64,000 bases of DNA from Superficieibacter electus. Lineage in GTDB: Bacteria; Pseudomonadota; Gammaproteobacteria; Enterobacterales; Enterobacteriaceae. Each line of letters starts with the position of its first letter. Position 1 is the stretch's first letter. Location of the stretch: contig NZ_PQGD01000017.1 in NCBI RefSeq assembly GCF_002915575.1, forward strand, positions 56,015 through 120,014. The letters run 5' to 3'. Both the position numbers and the translations under genes were made by a program. The notes under the pieces are model-generated. The model saw only the letters and a list, made by a program, of their open reading frames with translations. It searched no databases and was not told the origin of the DNA. Shown piece after piece: positions 1 to 8,079 of the stretch.

Positions 1-1
1 G

Positions 2-292
2 CCAGACTCACTGCGTGGCGACGATCGTTTTGTTACCTTTACCCGCGATTTCGTTAACAGCGGCAAGCCCGTATTCGCCATCTGCCACGGTCCGCAATTG
101 TTGATCAGCGCCGAGGTGGTGCGCGGACGCAAGCTGACCGCGGTGAAGCCTATCGTGATTGACGTCAAGAACGCCGGGGCCGAATTCTTCGACCAGGAAG
201 TCGTGGTAGATAAGGATCAACTGGTTACCAGCCGCACGCCGGATGATTTACCCGCCTTTAACCGCGAAGCGTTACGCCTGCTCGGAGCCTGA
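2..292 (+). CDS. yhbO: YhbO, DJ-1/PfpI family protein deglycase, 3' part
   Basis: The window opens inside this gene, with 96 codons left. The frame is open from base 2 and reads [20 protein letters not shown], then [14 protein letters not shown], then ends REALRLLGA. This closely matches the C-terminal half of E. coli YhbO (about 172 residues). The cysteine of the AICHGP motif is the nucleophilic-elbow cysteine typical of DJ-1/PfpI proteins. Family knowledge: YhbO protects against oxidative and carbonyl stress and has been described as a deglycase for glyoxal adducts, a role that is debated. The last 21 bases overlap the end of the convergent yhbP. The N-terminus lies outside the window. Confidence 0.95.
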   Translation, partial: PDSLRGDDRFVTFTRDFVNSGKPVFAICHGPQLLISAEVVRGRKLTAVKPIVIDVKNAGAEFFDQEVVVDKDQLVTSRTPDDLPAFNREALRLLGA

Positions 293-715
293 GTTGCGTA
301 ACCAGTAAAGCTTTTTACCAAAGCCCAGGGTGTTATCGGTAAACTTCAGTTCGTCGGGGCGAATCTCCCAGACGGGCGCAGATACCACTCTGGCAACCGG
401 AAAGCGATGGTTGTAGCGGGCACGCATCATCTCGCTTTCCTTTCCTTCCAGACGTCGAATTTCACCTTTGAACTGCACGCCACGGATCAGCGCCACGGTT
501 TTCGGTTGTCCGTTAATAGTGCCAGCCACCGGCGCATGCAGTCCGGTCATCTGCGCATGGCGGGTGTTATCCTCGCTCAGCACATAGAAAGCGACGTTTT
601 GCGGATCGTAAACGTAGAATGCATTCGCACACCAGAGTTCACCCTCACGGGCCACGCACCAGGTGATCACGTGCTGCTTAGCAATCCAGCGGCTTATTGC
701 GGCAAGCGTTTCCAT
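272..715 (-). CDS. yhbP: YhbP, UPF0306 FMN-binding split-barrel family protein
   Basis: A 147-residue cytoplasmic protein with no signal peptide, the same size as E. coli YhbP. It opens [20 protein letters not shown] and belongs to UPF0306, whose fold is related to the pyridoxamine-phosphate-oxidase/FMN split barrel. No enzymatic reaction is established. The gene is convergent with yhbO, overlapping its end by 21 bases, and divergent from yhbQ across 54 bases. Identity is secure from sequence and neighbours; the function is not known. Confidence 0.93.
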   Translation of the reverse strand: METLAAISRWIAKQHVITWCVAREGELWCANAFYVYDPQNVAFYVLSEDNTRHAQMTGLHAPVAGTINGQPKTVALIRGVQFKGEIRRLEGKESEMMRARYNHRFPVARVVSAPVWEIRPDELKFTDNTLGFGKKLYWLRNSGSEQA

Positions 716-769
716 CCAGCCTCTCCCTTATGTTATGGTGCGCTCACCTTAACATAGTGGCTATCAACC

Positions 770-1045
770 GTGTGCTGGTATCTTTATTTAATCCGAACGG
801 AAAACAATGCCCTCTACACCGGGATCACCACCGATGTTGCGCGTCGCTTTGGGCAACATCAGACAGGTAAAGGCGCAAAAGCCCTGCGCGGGAAAGGAGA
901 GTTGACGCTGGCCTTTTTCGAGCAAGTCGGAGAACGCTCGCTGGCATTACGTCTGGAATACCGAATAAAACAGCTCACGAAGCGCCAGAAAGAGCGCCTC
1001 GTCGCCGGAGAGATTTTGCTAAAAAGTCTGATTACAGACGATTAA
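770..1045 (+). CDS. yhbQ: YhbQ, GIY-YIG domain protein
   Basis: A 91-residue protein that is almost entirely a GIY-YIG nuclease-like domain: [18 protein letters not shown] near residues 3-20 holds the family motif, followed by [20 protein letters not shown]. Its E. coli counterpart has been linked to DNA damage. The start must be the GTG at 770, because an in-frame TAG lies at 755. The C-terminus is shorter and different from E. coli (about 100 residues), which is common in this family. It overlaps the end of the convergent yhbS by 14 bases. Confidence 0.92.
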   Translation: MCWYLYLIRTENNALYTGITTDVARRFGQHQTGKGAKALRGKGELTLAFFEQVGERSLALRLEYRIKQLTKRQKERLVAGEILLKSLITDD

Positions 1046-1535
1046 AGTGGTCGTGGTACTCCACCTGCCCATGTACGTTGACCAGTGCGTCGTCAGCCAG
1101 ACGATGTACCTGAAACGCACTTTCGCTACCCGGCCAGCGGCAGCGTAAATCGTAACGGGAGGCTGATTCAAACCCGAGGCGGCTGTAAAAAGCCGGATCG
1201 CCCAGCGTGACTACGGCGGCGTAGCCAAATTCATTCAGGGAATCGAGGCCTTCATACACCAACTGGCGCGCCAGCCCTTGCCCCCGATAGTTTTCATCTA
1301 CGGCCAGCGGTGCCAGCCCCACCCACTGCAAGTCTTCACCTTCGACGTCTACCGGGCTGAAAGCGACGTAGCCAATGACCTGCCCTTCGTCATCGGTCGC
1401 GACCAGGCCCAACGTGAGCAGGCCATCCTCGCGTAAATCGTGGATCAGTTTTGCTTCGGCATCGCTCTGGAAAGAACGACGCAACAGGGCATCAATACCC
1501 GGCGCATCAATGGGAATTTCAACGCGAATCAGCAT
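1032..1535 (-). CDS. yhbS: YhbS, GNAT family N-acetyltransferase
   Basis: A 167-residue acetyltransferase of the GNAT superfamily. The acetyl-CoA binding region is visible as [17 protein letters not shown] (about residues 77-93), with the R/Q-x-x-G-x-G/A signature. The substrate is unknown. The ATG at 1535 overlaps the end of ubiT by 7 bases, so the two genes are probably translationally coupled, as in E. coli. Confidence 0.94.
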   Translation of the reverse strand: MLIRVEIPIDAPGIDALLRRSFQSDAEAKLIHDLREDGLLTLGLVATDDEGQVIGYVAFSPVDVEGEDLQWVGLAPLAVDENYRGQGLARQLVYEGLDSLNEFGYAAVVTLGDPAFYSRLGFESASRYDLRCRWPGSESAFQVHRLADDALVNVHGQVEYHDHFNRL

Positions 1536-2053
1536 GGTTCACCTACCGATCTGTTTGTGGTTTCCGGCGGTGTTTTCAGCCCCGCCTCAACAAAGTCCGC
1601 CAGTTGCAGCAGCATCATGCGTAACGCTTTTGGCATCTGCTCCAGTTCGATGGCGTCCATCAGGTTCTTCACGTACAGACCCAGTTCGGTATCGCCTTCA
1701 ATCACCAGGCGGCGCTGGAAGAAAAGCGTATCGGGGTCCTGACGGCGCGCAGCGATCATTAACAGATCGCTGGCATCAGCGCTAAAGCTCACGTCAGCCT
1801 CAGCCGTTTCACTGACGATCAGACACGCGTTCTCAACGGAGGTGTACCATTTAAGGCCGATATCACGCACCTCAATACTCAACCAGCGGCCGTCAAGAAA
1901 CTCCAGCTCCCCGTCTGCCAGAGCCTGGCGAAATTGCCAGCGTAGCATCTGTTCCAGCACCTGACGCTTAAGGGCAAAGGGCGTCAGCTTCACCGGCACA
2001 CTCATCAGCGACGGACCAAGGTGAACCAGGCGTGAACGCAGTTTATCCAGCAC
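1529..2053 (-). CDS. ubiT: UbiT, SCP2-domain ubiquinone biosynthesis accessory factor
   Basis: A 174-residue protein matching E. coli YhbT/UbiT. It has a sterol-carrier-protein-2 type lipid-binding domain over most of its length (about residues 40-150). Family knowledge: UbiT works with UbiU and UbiV in the O2-independent route to ubiquinone, probably by holding the lipophilic intermediates, much as UbiJ does in the aerobic route. It is divergent from ubiU-ubiV across a 218-base shared regulatory region, which fits co-control of the three genes. I could not place an Fnr site in that gap with confidence. Confidence 0.95.
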   Translation of the reverse strand: MLDKLRSRLVHLGPSLMSVPVKLTPFALKRQVLEQMLRWQFRQALADGELEFLDGRWLSIEVRDIGLKWYTSVENACLIVSETAEADVSFSADASDLLMIAARRQDPDTLFFQRRLVIEGDTELGLYVKNLMDAIELEQMPKALRMMLLQLADFVEAGLKTPPETTNRSVGEPC

Positions 2054-2271
2054 GAGCTTTACTCCCTCAATTCAATAATTCCATCATTCTGCCATATCAG
2101 ATAAACGACATGGCGGCGTAAATCAACAATTACGTTATGAAGACGTTATTATTGGCACCATCAATACGCGTTTAACTGCCTCAAATCAAAAATTGTCGCA
2201 GTCAGGTTAACTAAAATTCCAGTTCGTTAACAATTTGCGGCCCGCAAGGGGTGCAACGTTCAGGAAATTTT

Positions 2272-3267
2272 ATGGAGCTCCTCTGTCCTGCTGGCAACCT
2301 TCCGGCGCTTAAGGCGGCCATCGAAAATGGCGCTGACGCCGTCTATATCGGGCTGAAAGATGACACCAACGCCCGCCATTTTGCCGGGCTTAACTTTACC
2401 GAGAAAAAATTACAGGAAGCTGTGAGCTTCGTGCATCAGCACCGCCGCAAACTGCACATCGCCATTAATACTTTCGCCCATCCGGACGGCTATGCCCGCT
2501 GGCAACGTGCAGTGGATATGGCCGCTCAGTTAGGAGCAGATGCGCTCATCCTTGCCGATCTCGCGATGCTTGAGTATGCCGCCGTTCGCTACCCGCATAT
2601 TGAGCGTCATGTCTCAGTCCAGGCATCAGCCACCAATGAAGAGGCGATCCGTTTCTATCACCGTCATTTTGACGTCGCACGCGTGGTGCTGCCACGCGTC
2701 CTTTCTATTCATCAGGTCAAACAGCTTGCCCGCGTAACACCAGTACCGCTGGAGGTGTTCGCTTTTGGTAGCCTGTGCATCATGGCGGAAGGTCGCTGCT
2801 ATCTCTCTTCTTATTTAACGGGCGAGTCGCCAAATACCGTAGGAGCCTGTTCTCCGGCACGTTTTGTACGCTGGCAACAAACGCCACAGGGGCTGGAGTC
2901 GCGCCTTAATGAGGTGCTGATCGATCGCTATCAGGACGGGGAAAACGCAGGCTACCCAACGCTGTGCAAAGGCCGCTATCTGGTGGATGGTGAACGTTAT
3001 CACGCGCTGGAAGAGCCGACCAGCCTCAACACGCTGGAGCTGCTGCCAGAATTACTGGCCGCCGGAATAGCTTCGGTGAAAATCGAAGGCCGTCAGCGCA
3101 GCCCGGCCTACGTCAGCCAGGTCGCGAAAGTGTGGCGGCAGGCAATTGACCGCTGTATGGCTTCGCCGCAGGAATACGTCCCGCAACGCGCATGGATGGA
3201 TGCGCTCGGCGCGATGTCTGAAGGTACACAAACCACACTCGGTGCGTATCACCGTAAATGGCAGTAG
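2272..3267 (+). CDS. ubiU: UbiU, U32-family O2-independent ubiquinone hydroxylation protein
   Basis: A 331-residue protein of the peptidase U32 family, which in this branch is not a peptidase. It begins MELLCPAGNLPALKAA. I chose the ATG at 2272, preceded by AGGAAA, over an in-frame GTG 21 bases upstream because it matches the E. coli start. The conserved cysteines that bind a 4Fe-4S cluster are visible in SLCIMAEGRCYL, TVGACSPARF and PTLCKGRYL. UbiU forms a heterodimer with UbiV and takes part in the hydroxylation steps of ubiquinone synthesis without O2. ubiV follows after 8 bases. Confidence 0.96.
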   Translation: MELLCPAGNLPALKAAIENGADAVYIGLKDDTNARHFAGLNFTEKKLQEAVSFVHQHRRKLHIAINTFAHPDGYARWQRAVDMAAQLGADALILADLAMLEYAAVRYPHIERHVSVQASATNEEAIRFYHRHFDVARVVLPRVLSIHQVKQLARVTPVPLEVFAFGSLCIMAEGRCYLSSYLTGESPNTVGACSPARFVRWQQTPQGLESRLNEVLIDRYQDGENAGYPTLCKGRYLVDGERYHALEEPTSLNTLELLPELLAAGIASVKIEGRQRSPAYVSQVAKVWRQAIDRCMASPQEYVPQRAWMDALGAMSEGTQTTLGAYHRKWQ

Positions 3268-3275
3268 GGAATCAC

Positions 3276-4154
3276 ATGAAATACTCACTCGGACCAGTGC
3301 TTTATTACTGGTCAAAAGAGACGCTGGAGGATTTTTACCAGCAGGCCGCCACCAGCAGCGCCGACACGATTTATCTTGGCGAAGCGGTATGCAGCAAGCG
3401 CCGGGCGACCAAAGTCGGTGACTGGCTGGAGATGGCAAAATCGCTGGCAAACAGCGGCAAGCAGGTGGTGCTTTCCACGCTGGCGCTGGTACAGGCGTCA
3501 TCTGAGCTGGGCGAGCTGAAACGCTTTATTGATAACGGCGAATTTCTGCTGGAAGCCAGCGACATAGGTGTCGTCAATATGTGCGCCGAACGTAAGCTAC
3601 CGTTTGTCGCCGGACATGCGCTTAACTGTTACAACGCGGTCACGCTGCGCCTTTTACTGAAACAAGGTATGGTTCGTTGGTGTATGCCGGTGGAACTGTC
3701 CCGCGACTGGCTGATCAACCTGCTTAATCAGTGCGACGAACTGGGCATTCGCCAGCAGTTTGAAGTCGAAGTCCTCAGTTACGGGCATTTGCCGCTGGCC
3801 TACTCTGCACGCTGCTTCACCGCCCGCTCGGAAGACCGGCCAAAAGATGAGTGCGAAACCTGCTGCATTAAGTATCCTAACGGGCGCAACGTACTGTCGC
3901 AGGAAAATCAGCAGGTGTTTGTGCTTAATGGTATTCAGACCATGAGCGGCTACGTATATAACCTCGGTAATGAACTCACGTCGATGAAAGGCATTGTCGA
4001 TATGGTGCGCTTGTCGCCATTAGGCACGGAAACCTTCGCCATGCTCGATGCCTTCCGCGCTAACGAAACGGGGGCTGCTCCACTGGCCCTTGCGCCACAT
4101 AGCGATTGTAACGGCTACTGGAAGCGACTGGCCGGGCTGGAACTGCAGGCGTAA
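3276..4154 (+). CDS. ubiV: UbiV, U32-family O2-independent ubiquinone hydroxylation protein
   Basis: A 292-residue partner of UbiU in the U32 family. Iron-sulphur cysteines are visible at GEAVCSKRRATKVG (near residue 39) and in ARCFTARSED and DECETCCIKYPNG (about residues 180-197). The chosen ATG at 3276 has AGGGA seven bases upstream and gives the MKYSLGPVLYYW start of E. coli; an ATG at 3258, inside the end of ubiU, is less likely. It is co-transcribed with ubiU. Confidence 0.96.
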   Translation: MKYSLGPVLYYWSKETLEDFYQQAATSSADTIYLGEAVCSKRRATKVGDWLEMAKSLANSGKQVVLSTLALVQASSELGELKRFIDNGEFLLEASDIGVVNMCAERKLPFVAGHALNCYNAVTLRLLLKQGMVRWCMPVELSRDWLINLLNQCDELGIRQQFEVEVLSYGHLPLAYSARCFTARSEDRPKDECETCCIKYPNGRNVLSQENQQVFVLNGIQTMSGYVYNLGNELTSMKGIVDMVRLSPLGTETFAMLDAFRANETGAAPLALAPHSDCNGYWKRLAGLELQA

Positions 4155-4158
4155 AAAA

Positions 4159-4228
4159 GCTCACTTTGTTAACAACTATAATGAAATCTTAATGCAGTAT
4201 TAAAAGATTAACCGGTAACAAAGTGAGC
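4159..4228 (+). promoter_or_regulatory. Perfect 13-bp inverted repeat bracketing the yhbW leader
   Basis: The arms at 4159-4171 and 4216-4228 are exact reverse complements (GCTCACTTTGTTA and its mate), separated by 44 bases of AT-rich sequence. The right arm contains the AAGTGAG ribosome binding site of yhbW, whose ATG is at 4233. In RNA the arms could pair and hide the binding site; in DNA they could be a split operator. A terminator role is unlikely, as no U tract follows. The role is inferred; the repeat itself is plain in the sequence. Confidence 0.55.
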
Positions 4229-4232
4229 CGTT

Positions 4233-5240
4233 ATGACTGATAAATCGATCCCCTTTTCGGTGCTGGATCTCGCGCCGATCCCGCAAGGCTCCTCAGCCAG
4301 AGAAGCCTTCTCGCATTCCCTGGCGCTGGCACAGCTGGCGGAAAAGCGTGGCTATCATCGCTACTGGCTGGCGGAACACCATAATATGACCGGCATTGCC
4401 AGCGCGGCGACGTCGGTGCTGATTGGCTATCTCGCCGCCAACACCACGACATTGCACCTCGGTTCCGGCGGCGTGATGCTGCCAAATCACTCACCACTGG
4501 TGATTGCCGAGCAGTTCGGTACGCTGAATACGCTTTATCCGGGACGTATTGATCTGGGGCTGGGTCGCGCGCCGGGTAGCGACCAGCCGACCATGCGCGC
4601 CCTGCGTCGTCATATGAGCGGCGATATTGATAATTTCCCGCGCGATGTTAATGAGCTGGTGGAGTGGTTTGACGCCCGCGATCCTCATCCGCAGGTGCGT
4701 CCGGTGCCCGGCTACGGCGAGAAGATCCCGGTGTGGCTGTTAGGCTCAAGTCTCTACAGCGCGCAACTTGCCGCCCAGCTCGGTCTGCCATTTGCCTTTG
4801 CCTCACACTTCGCGCCGGATATGCTGTTCCAGGCGCTGCATCTCTATCGCACTAACTTCAAGCCCTCCGCGCGGCTGGAAAAACCGTACGCGATGGTATG
4901 CATTAATATTGTCACCGCCGACAGCAATCGCGATGCCGAATTCCTGTTTACCTCTATGCAACAGGCGTTCGTCAAACTGCGCCGCGGTGAAACCGGCCAG
5001 CTTCCGCCACCGATAGAGAATATGGACACTTTCTGGTCGCCGTCCGAGCAGTACGGCGTACAGCAGGCGCTGAGCATGTCGCTGGTAGGCGATAAAGCGA
5101 AGGTTCGCCATGGTCTGCAATCGATTTTGCGCGAAACGGATGCCGATGAGATTATGGTTAACGGTCAGATTTTCGATCATCAGGCGCGTCTGCATTCGTT
5201 TGATCTGGCGATGGACGTTAAAGAAGAGCTGTTTAGTTAA
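4233..5240 (+). CDS. yhbW: YhbW, luciferase-like monooxygenase family protein
   Basis: A 335-residue protein of the bacterial luciferase-like flavin monooxygenase superfamily, with a TIM-barrel fold and group-1 LLM type sequence: early [14 protein letters not shown], then [16 protein letters not shown] and [10 protein letters not shown]. Members use reduced flavin and O2; the substrate of YhbW is not known. The start has AAGTGAG nine bases upstream, within one arm of an inverted repeat. Its last 8 bases overlap the end of the convergent YafK-like gene. Confidence 0.94.
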   Translation: MTDKSIPFSVLDLAPIPQGSSAREAFSHSLALAQLAEKRGYHRYWLAEHHNMTGIASAATSVLIGYLAANTTTLHLGSGGVMLPNHSPLVIAEQFGTLNTLYPGRIDLGLGRAPGSDQPTMRALRRHMSGDIDNFPRDVNELVEWFDARDPHPQVRPVPGYGEKIPVWLLGSSLYSAQLAAQLGLPFAFASHFAPDMLFQALHLYRTNFKPSARLEKPYAMVCINIVTADSNRDAEFLFTSMQQAFVKLRRGETGQLPPPIENMDTFWSPSEQYGVQQALSMSLVGDKAKVRHGLQSILRETDADEIMVNGQIFDHQARLHSFDLAMDVKEELFS

Positions 5241-5946
5241 TTTTATAGCGCCGGTTTTCGACCGTCACAGTCGGAAGCCGGTGATTTTTTTCGAAGTAGT
5301 CATAACCTGGTTTTAATGACTGCCAGAAAGCGTAGTCGGGCCATTTCGTCGCGCGCTGCATATTCGCCGCCGTCATGGAAAAAGGGAAAATATGCACCGG
5401 CACACGTTGTTGCCCGCTATTGAGCGCCTGCGCCACCAGCTGGTATATCTCGTCTATGCCGTCATCGGTCATCGCGTAGCAGCCCGCAGAAACGCAGCTA
5501 CCGTGCACCATAATAAAATCCCCGGTGTAGCCGTTTGCCCGATCGTAAGCGTTGGGGTAACCAATATTAAATGCCCGATGGTAATGACTCTTCGGGTTCA
5601 GCAGCCCTTTTGTGGTGGCATAGAATCCTTCCGGGCTTTTGCCATCGCCCTGTTTGTGTTTTGGCCCTAAACCACCCGACCAGGCACAAATAGTCCAGGT
5701 TTTATACAGTTCATAAGGTTTATTTCCGGCGCTGGACCACAACTCAAGCTTGTCTTCAGCTTTCAGAATACGGATAAACACACGGTCACCGGGGTGGATT
5801 TCTTTCGGCGGTAAGGGTGCGGGAGGCGCGGTTTTCTCCTCAGGCAGAAAAGGGATTTCCTCTTGCGGGACGGGCCAGAAAAAACGAATACCGACTGCGA
5901 TTATTGCGGCACAGAGTATCAGATAGAATAACCCCGCACGTCCCAT
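5233..5946 (-). CDS. YafK-like L,D-transpeptidase family (YkuD-fold) protein
   Basis: A 237-residue envelope protein with one N-terminal membrane anchor (about residues 4-25, [20 protein letters not shown]), a proline-rich linker (about 28-50) and a YkuD-type catalytic domain. The active-site region reads [20 protein letters not shown], with His148 and Cys156 as probable catalytic residues. It resembles E. coli YafK/DpaA, which cuts the Lpp-peptidoglycan link, but the anchor and linker differ, so it is a paralogue rather than YafK itself. E. coli K-12 has no gene between yhbW and mtr. It is divergent from the unknown gene at 6103 across 156 bases. Confidence 0.85.
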   Translation of the reverse strand: MGRAGLFYLILCAAIIAVGIRFFWPVPQEEIPFLPEEKTAPPAPLPPKEIHPGDRVFIRILKAEDKLELWSSAGNKPYELYKTWTICAWSGGLGPKHKQGDGKSPEGFYATTKGLLNPKSHYHRAFNIGYPNAYDRANGYTGDFIMVHGSCVSAGCYAMTDDGIDEIYQLVAQALNSGQQRVPVHIFPFSMTAANMQRATKWPDYAFWQSLKPGYDYFEKNHRLPTVTVENRRYKIN

Positions 5947-6102
5947 TACTCGCTCTCCGCCTCGCTTATCAGCCGGTCATTACTATACGTTTTCCGCCTC
6001 AGGCTGTCCTTTTGAAACGCTCCGGCAAATAGTCCATTTCTGGACTTAAATGAGTCAGGAGCACCTTTATAATGACGGATAAAACGTTATCAGAGGATCA
6101 GC

Positions 6103-6645
6103 ATGATGAGTGAACCAGCATCATTTTTTCTCCACGCCCACATCACCCGGGATAATCTGCAGGCATTTTTACGTTCTCCTGCGAAAAATATGGAAGACTA
6201 TAGCGACTGGCTGGACTGGTTCAGTGCGGAGCAACGGATATACGGCGATCCGGCAAAGATGCTACGCGATCTTGCCGGTTGTAACGCTGGCACCAGCAAA
6301 GACAATATCTGTGCCGAACATATCACGTTCGATGCGCAGACGCAGATCGTCACCATGGACCACATCTTCCTGTCGGAAAGTTTTGATGATTTTTTGCCTC
6401 TGGTCGTCTGTCTGCGGGGGATGGAAAAATTCATTACGCCAGCCACGCAAAATAACTTTCTGCTGATTTATTCCTACTGGTGGGGAGCAGAGAAAGACGT
6501 CAGTATCGGTATCGAATTCGACGACGGCAAGAGCAAGATAATAGCAAACCCACAGGTGGAAAATTTGACTATCGCGAATGCCTTCTTTGATGAACATGGT
6601 GACGCGCTGGCAGAGGAGCTGTACAACAAACAGGGTTATATTTGA
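6103..6645 (+). CDS. Hypothetical protein, 180 residues
   Basis: I do not recognise this protein. It has no signal peptide or membrane segment, so it is probably cytoplasmic. It is acidic and aromatic-rich, with DYSDWLDWFSAEQRIYGD near residues 31-48 and LLIYSYWWGAEKDVSIGIEF near 127-146. A GAGGA lies ahead of the ATG at 6103; the next codon is also ATG, so the start could be 6106. It lies between two accessory features and is absent from this position in E. coli K-12. Composition and context recall small immunity or stress proteins, but nothing supports a specific role. Confidence 0.7.
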   Translation: MMSEPASFFLHAHITRDNLQAFLRSPAKNMEDYSDWLDWFSAEQRIYGDPAKMLRDLAGCNAGTSKDNICAEHITFDAQTQIVTMDHIFLSESFDDFLPLVVCLRGMEKFITPATQNNFLLIYSYWWGAEKDVSIGIEFDDGKSKIIANPQVENLTIANAFFDEHGDALAEELYNKQGYI

Positions 6646-6662
6646 TGACATTAATCGGGATA

Positions 6663-6687
6663 GCCGGGTGAGAGCTTCTCACCCGGC
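6663..6687. terminator. Perfect 11-bp inverted repeat between convergent genes
   Basis: The arms GCCGGGTGAGA and TCTCACCCGGC flank a 3-base loop. It sits between the 3' ends of the unknown gene (ends 6645) and mtr (ends 6696). No T tract follows on either strand, so it is either a REP-like extragenic palindrome or a factor-assisted terminator protecting both 3' ends. Confidence 0.5.
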
Positions 6688-6695
6688 ATGCCGCG

Positions 6696-7940
6696 TTACT
6701 GGTACACCGGTAACAGATTAAAGCTCGACAGAATATGCACCAGCGCATTACCCACACCAAAGACCAGGATCAACGCAATCATCGGCTTGCCGCCCCAGAC
6801 ACGGAATGTCGGGCTGCCGAAACGCTTGCGGGATTTACGCGCCAGCAGCGCCGGCACAATTGCCGCCCAGATGGTTGCCGCCAGTCCGGCGTAGCCAATC
6901 GCATAAAGGAAACCATTCGGCCACAGGAGGCCGCCAACCACCGGAGGCGTAAAGGTTAACAGCGCGGTTTTGAAGCGCCCGCTGGCAGAATCATCAAAAC
7001 CACAGAGATCGGCCAGGTAGTCAAACAGCCCCAGCGTAACGCCGAGGAACGAGCTGGCGACCGCGAAGTTAGAAAAGATCACCAGCAACAAATCCAGACT
7101 ACGGCTGTTCAGGACACCGCTCAGTGACTGTACCAGCACGTCAATATTACCGCCCTTTTGCGCAATATCGATAAACTGCGGACGTGGAATATTGCCCATC
7201 GTTCCCAGCAGCCAGACGATATAAAGTCCCAACGCCAGCAGGGTGCCATACACCAGGCACTTCACGATAGTGCGCGGGTCCTTACCGTAGTATTTCATCA
7301 GGCTCGGCACGTTGCCATGGTAGCCAAAAGACGCCAGGCAGAACGGCAGCGTCATCAGCAGATAGGGTGTGTAGGAAGCATGGCTTTCAGCCACGTTAAA
7401 CAACGTCACTGGCGTAACGTGCCCCAACAGGCTACCGAAGGTCAGAAAGAAGGTAATGACTTTCGCACCCAGCACGATCGCCGTCATCCGGCTGACCGCT
7501 TTGGTACTCAGCCACACCACAAACGCTACCAGCAGCGCAAAGCAAAAACCAGCCACCCGGGCCGGTACGTTCAGCGACATTTCCGCAAAGGTATGATGCA
7601 GAATCGATCCGCTGGCAGAAATATAGGCATAGGTCAGGATGTAGAGCACAAAGGCGATAGAAACGCCGTTCACCACATTCCAGCCCTGGCCCAGCAGATC
7701 TTTAGTGATGGTGTCGAAGCTGGAACCAATACGATAGTTCAGGTTGGCTTCAAGGATCATCAGCCCGGAATGGAGCATACAAAACCAGGTGAAGACCAGC
7801 GCCGCCAGCGACCAGAAGAACCACGCTCCGGACATCACGACCGGCAAAGAGAACATGCCAGCACCAATGATAGTGCCGCCGATAATGACCACGCCACTGA
7901 GCAGTGAGGGCGAGGTTTGTGTGGTGGTGAGGGTAGCCAT
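6696..7940 (-). CDS. mtr: Mtr, tryptophan-specific permease
   Basis: A 414-residue inner-membrane transporter of the aromatic amino acid permease (AAAP/HAAAP) family with about 11 membrane segments. The N-terminal [20 protein letters not shown] motif is typical of the family. It imports tryptophan with protons and also takes indole. It matches E. coli Mtr in length. The promoter lies just downstream of the deaD terminator, and a TrpR operator at 7991-8010 supports repression by tryptophan-bound TrpR. Confidence 0.97.
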   Translation of the reverse strand: MATLTTTQTSPSLLSGVVIIGGTIIGAGMFSLPVVMSGAWFFWSLAALVFTWFCMLHSGLMILEANLNYRIGSSFDTITKDLLGQGWNVVNGVSIAFVLYILTYAYISASGSILHHTFAEMSLNVPARVAGFCFALLVAFVVWLSTKAVSRMTAIVLGAKVITFFLTFGSLLGHVTPVTLFNVAESHASYTPYLLMTLPFCLASFGYHGNVPSLMKYYGKDPRTIVKCLVYGTLLALGLYIVWLLGTMGNIPRPQFIDIAQKGGNIDVLVQSLSGVLNSRSLDLLLVIFSNFAVASSFLGVTLGLFDYLADLCGFDDSASGRFKTALLTFTPPVVGGLLWPNGFLYAIGYAGLAATIWAAIVPALLARKSRKRFGSPTFRVWGGKPMIALILVFGVGNALVHILSSFNLLPVYQ

Positions 7941-7990
7941 CTGGTTTTTTCTCCGTTACAAAGCACTTCTCCTGGTGAAGCGTGCCACAC

Positions 7991-8010
7991 TGTACCAGTA
8001 CACGAGTACA
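7991..8010 (-). promoter_or_regulatory. TrpR operator and promoter of mtr
   Basis: On the minus strand this 20-base block starts TGTACTCGTG and ends TACTGGTACA, with the CTAGT/GTAC-like symmetry of Trp repressor sites, and it resembles the mtr operator of E. coli. A possible -35 (TTGTAC) and -10 (TACAGT) with 17-base spacing overlap it, so bound TrpR would block RNA polymerase. It lies 50-70 bases ahead of the mtr start. The match to the E. coli site is from memory. Confidence 0.75.
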
Positions 8011-8017
8011 AATGAAA

Positions 8018-8049
8018 TAAAAAAAGCCCCGGTTGTTAAGACCGGGGCT
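8018..8049 (-). terminator. Intrinsic terminator of deaD
   Basis: A 9-bp stem (AGCCCCGGT with ACCGGGGCT, 7-base loop) is followed on the minus strand by a run of seven T. It begins 30 bases beyond the deaD stop codon and separates deaD from the mtr promoter. Confidence 0.9.
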
Positions 8050-8079
8050 GTACAGATTACTTTACGATACTAGCGTAAA

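Noticed and set aside
2251-2271. GTG start of ubiU seven codons upstream
   Set aside because: The ATG at 2272 has the better ribosome binding site and matches the E. coli N-terminus.
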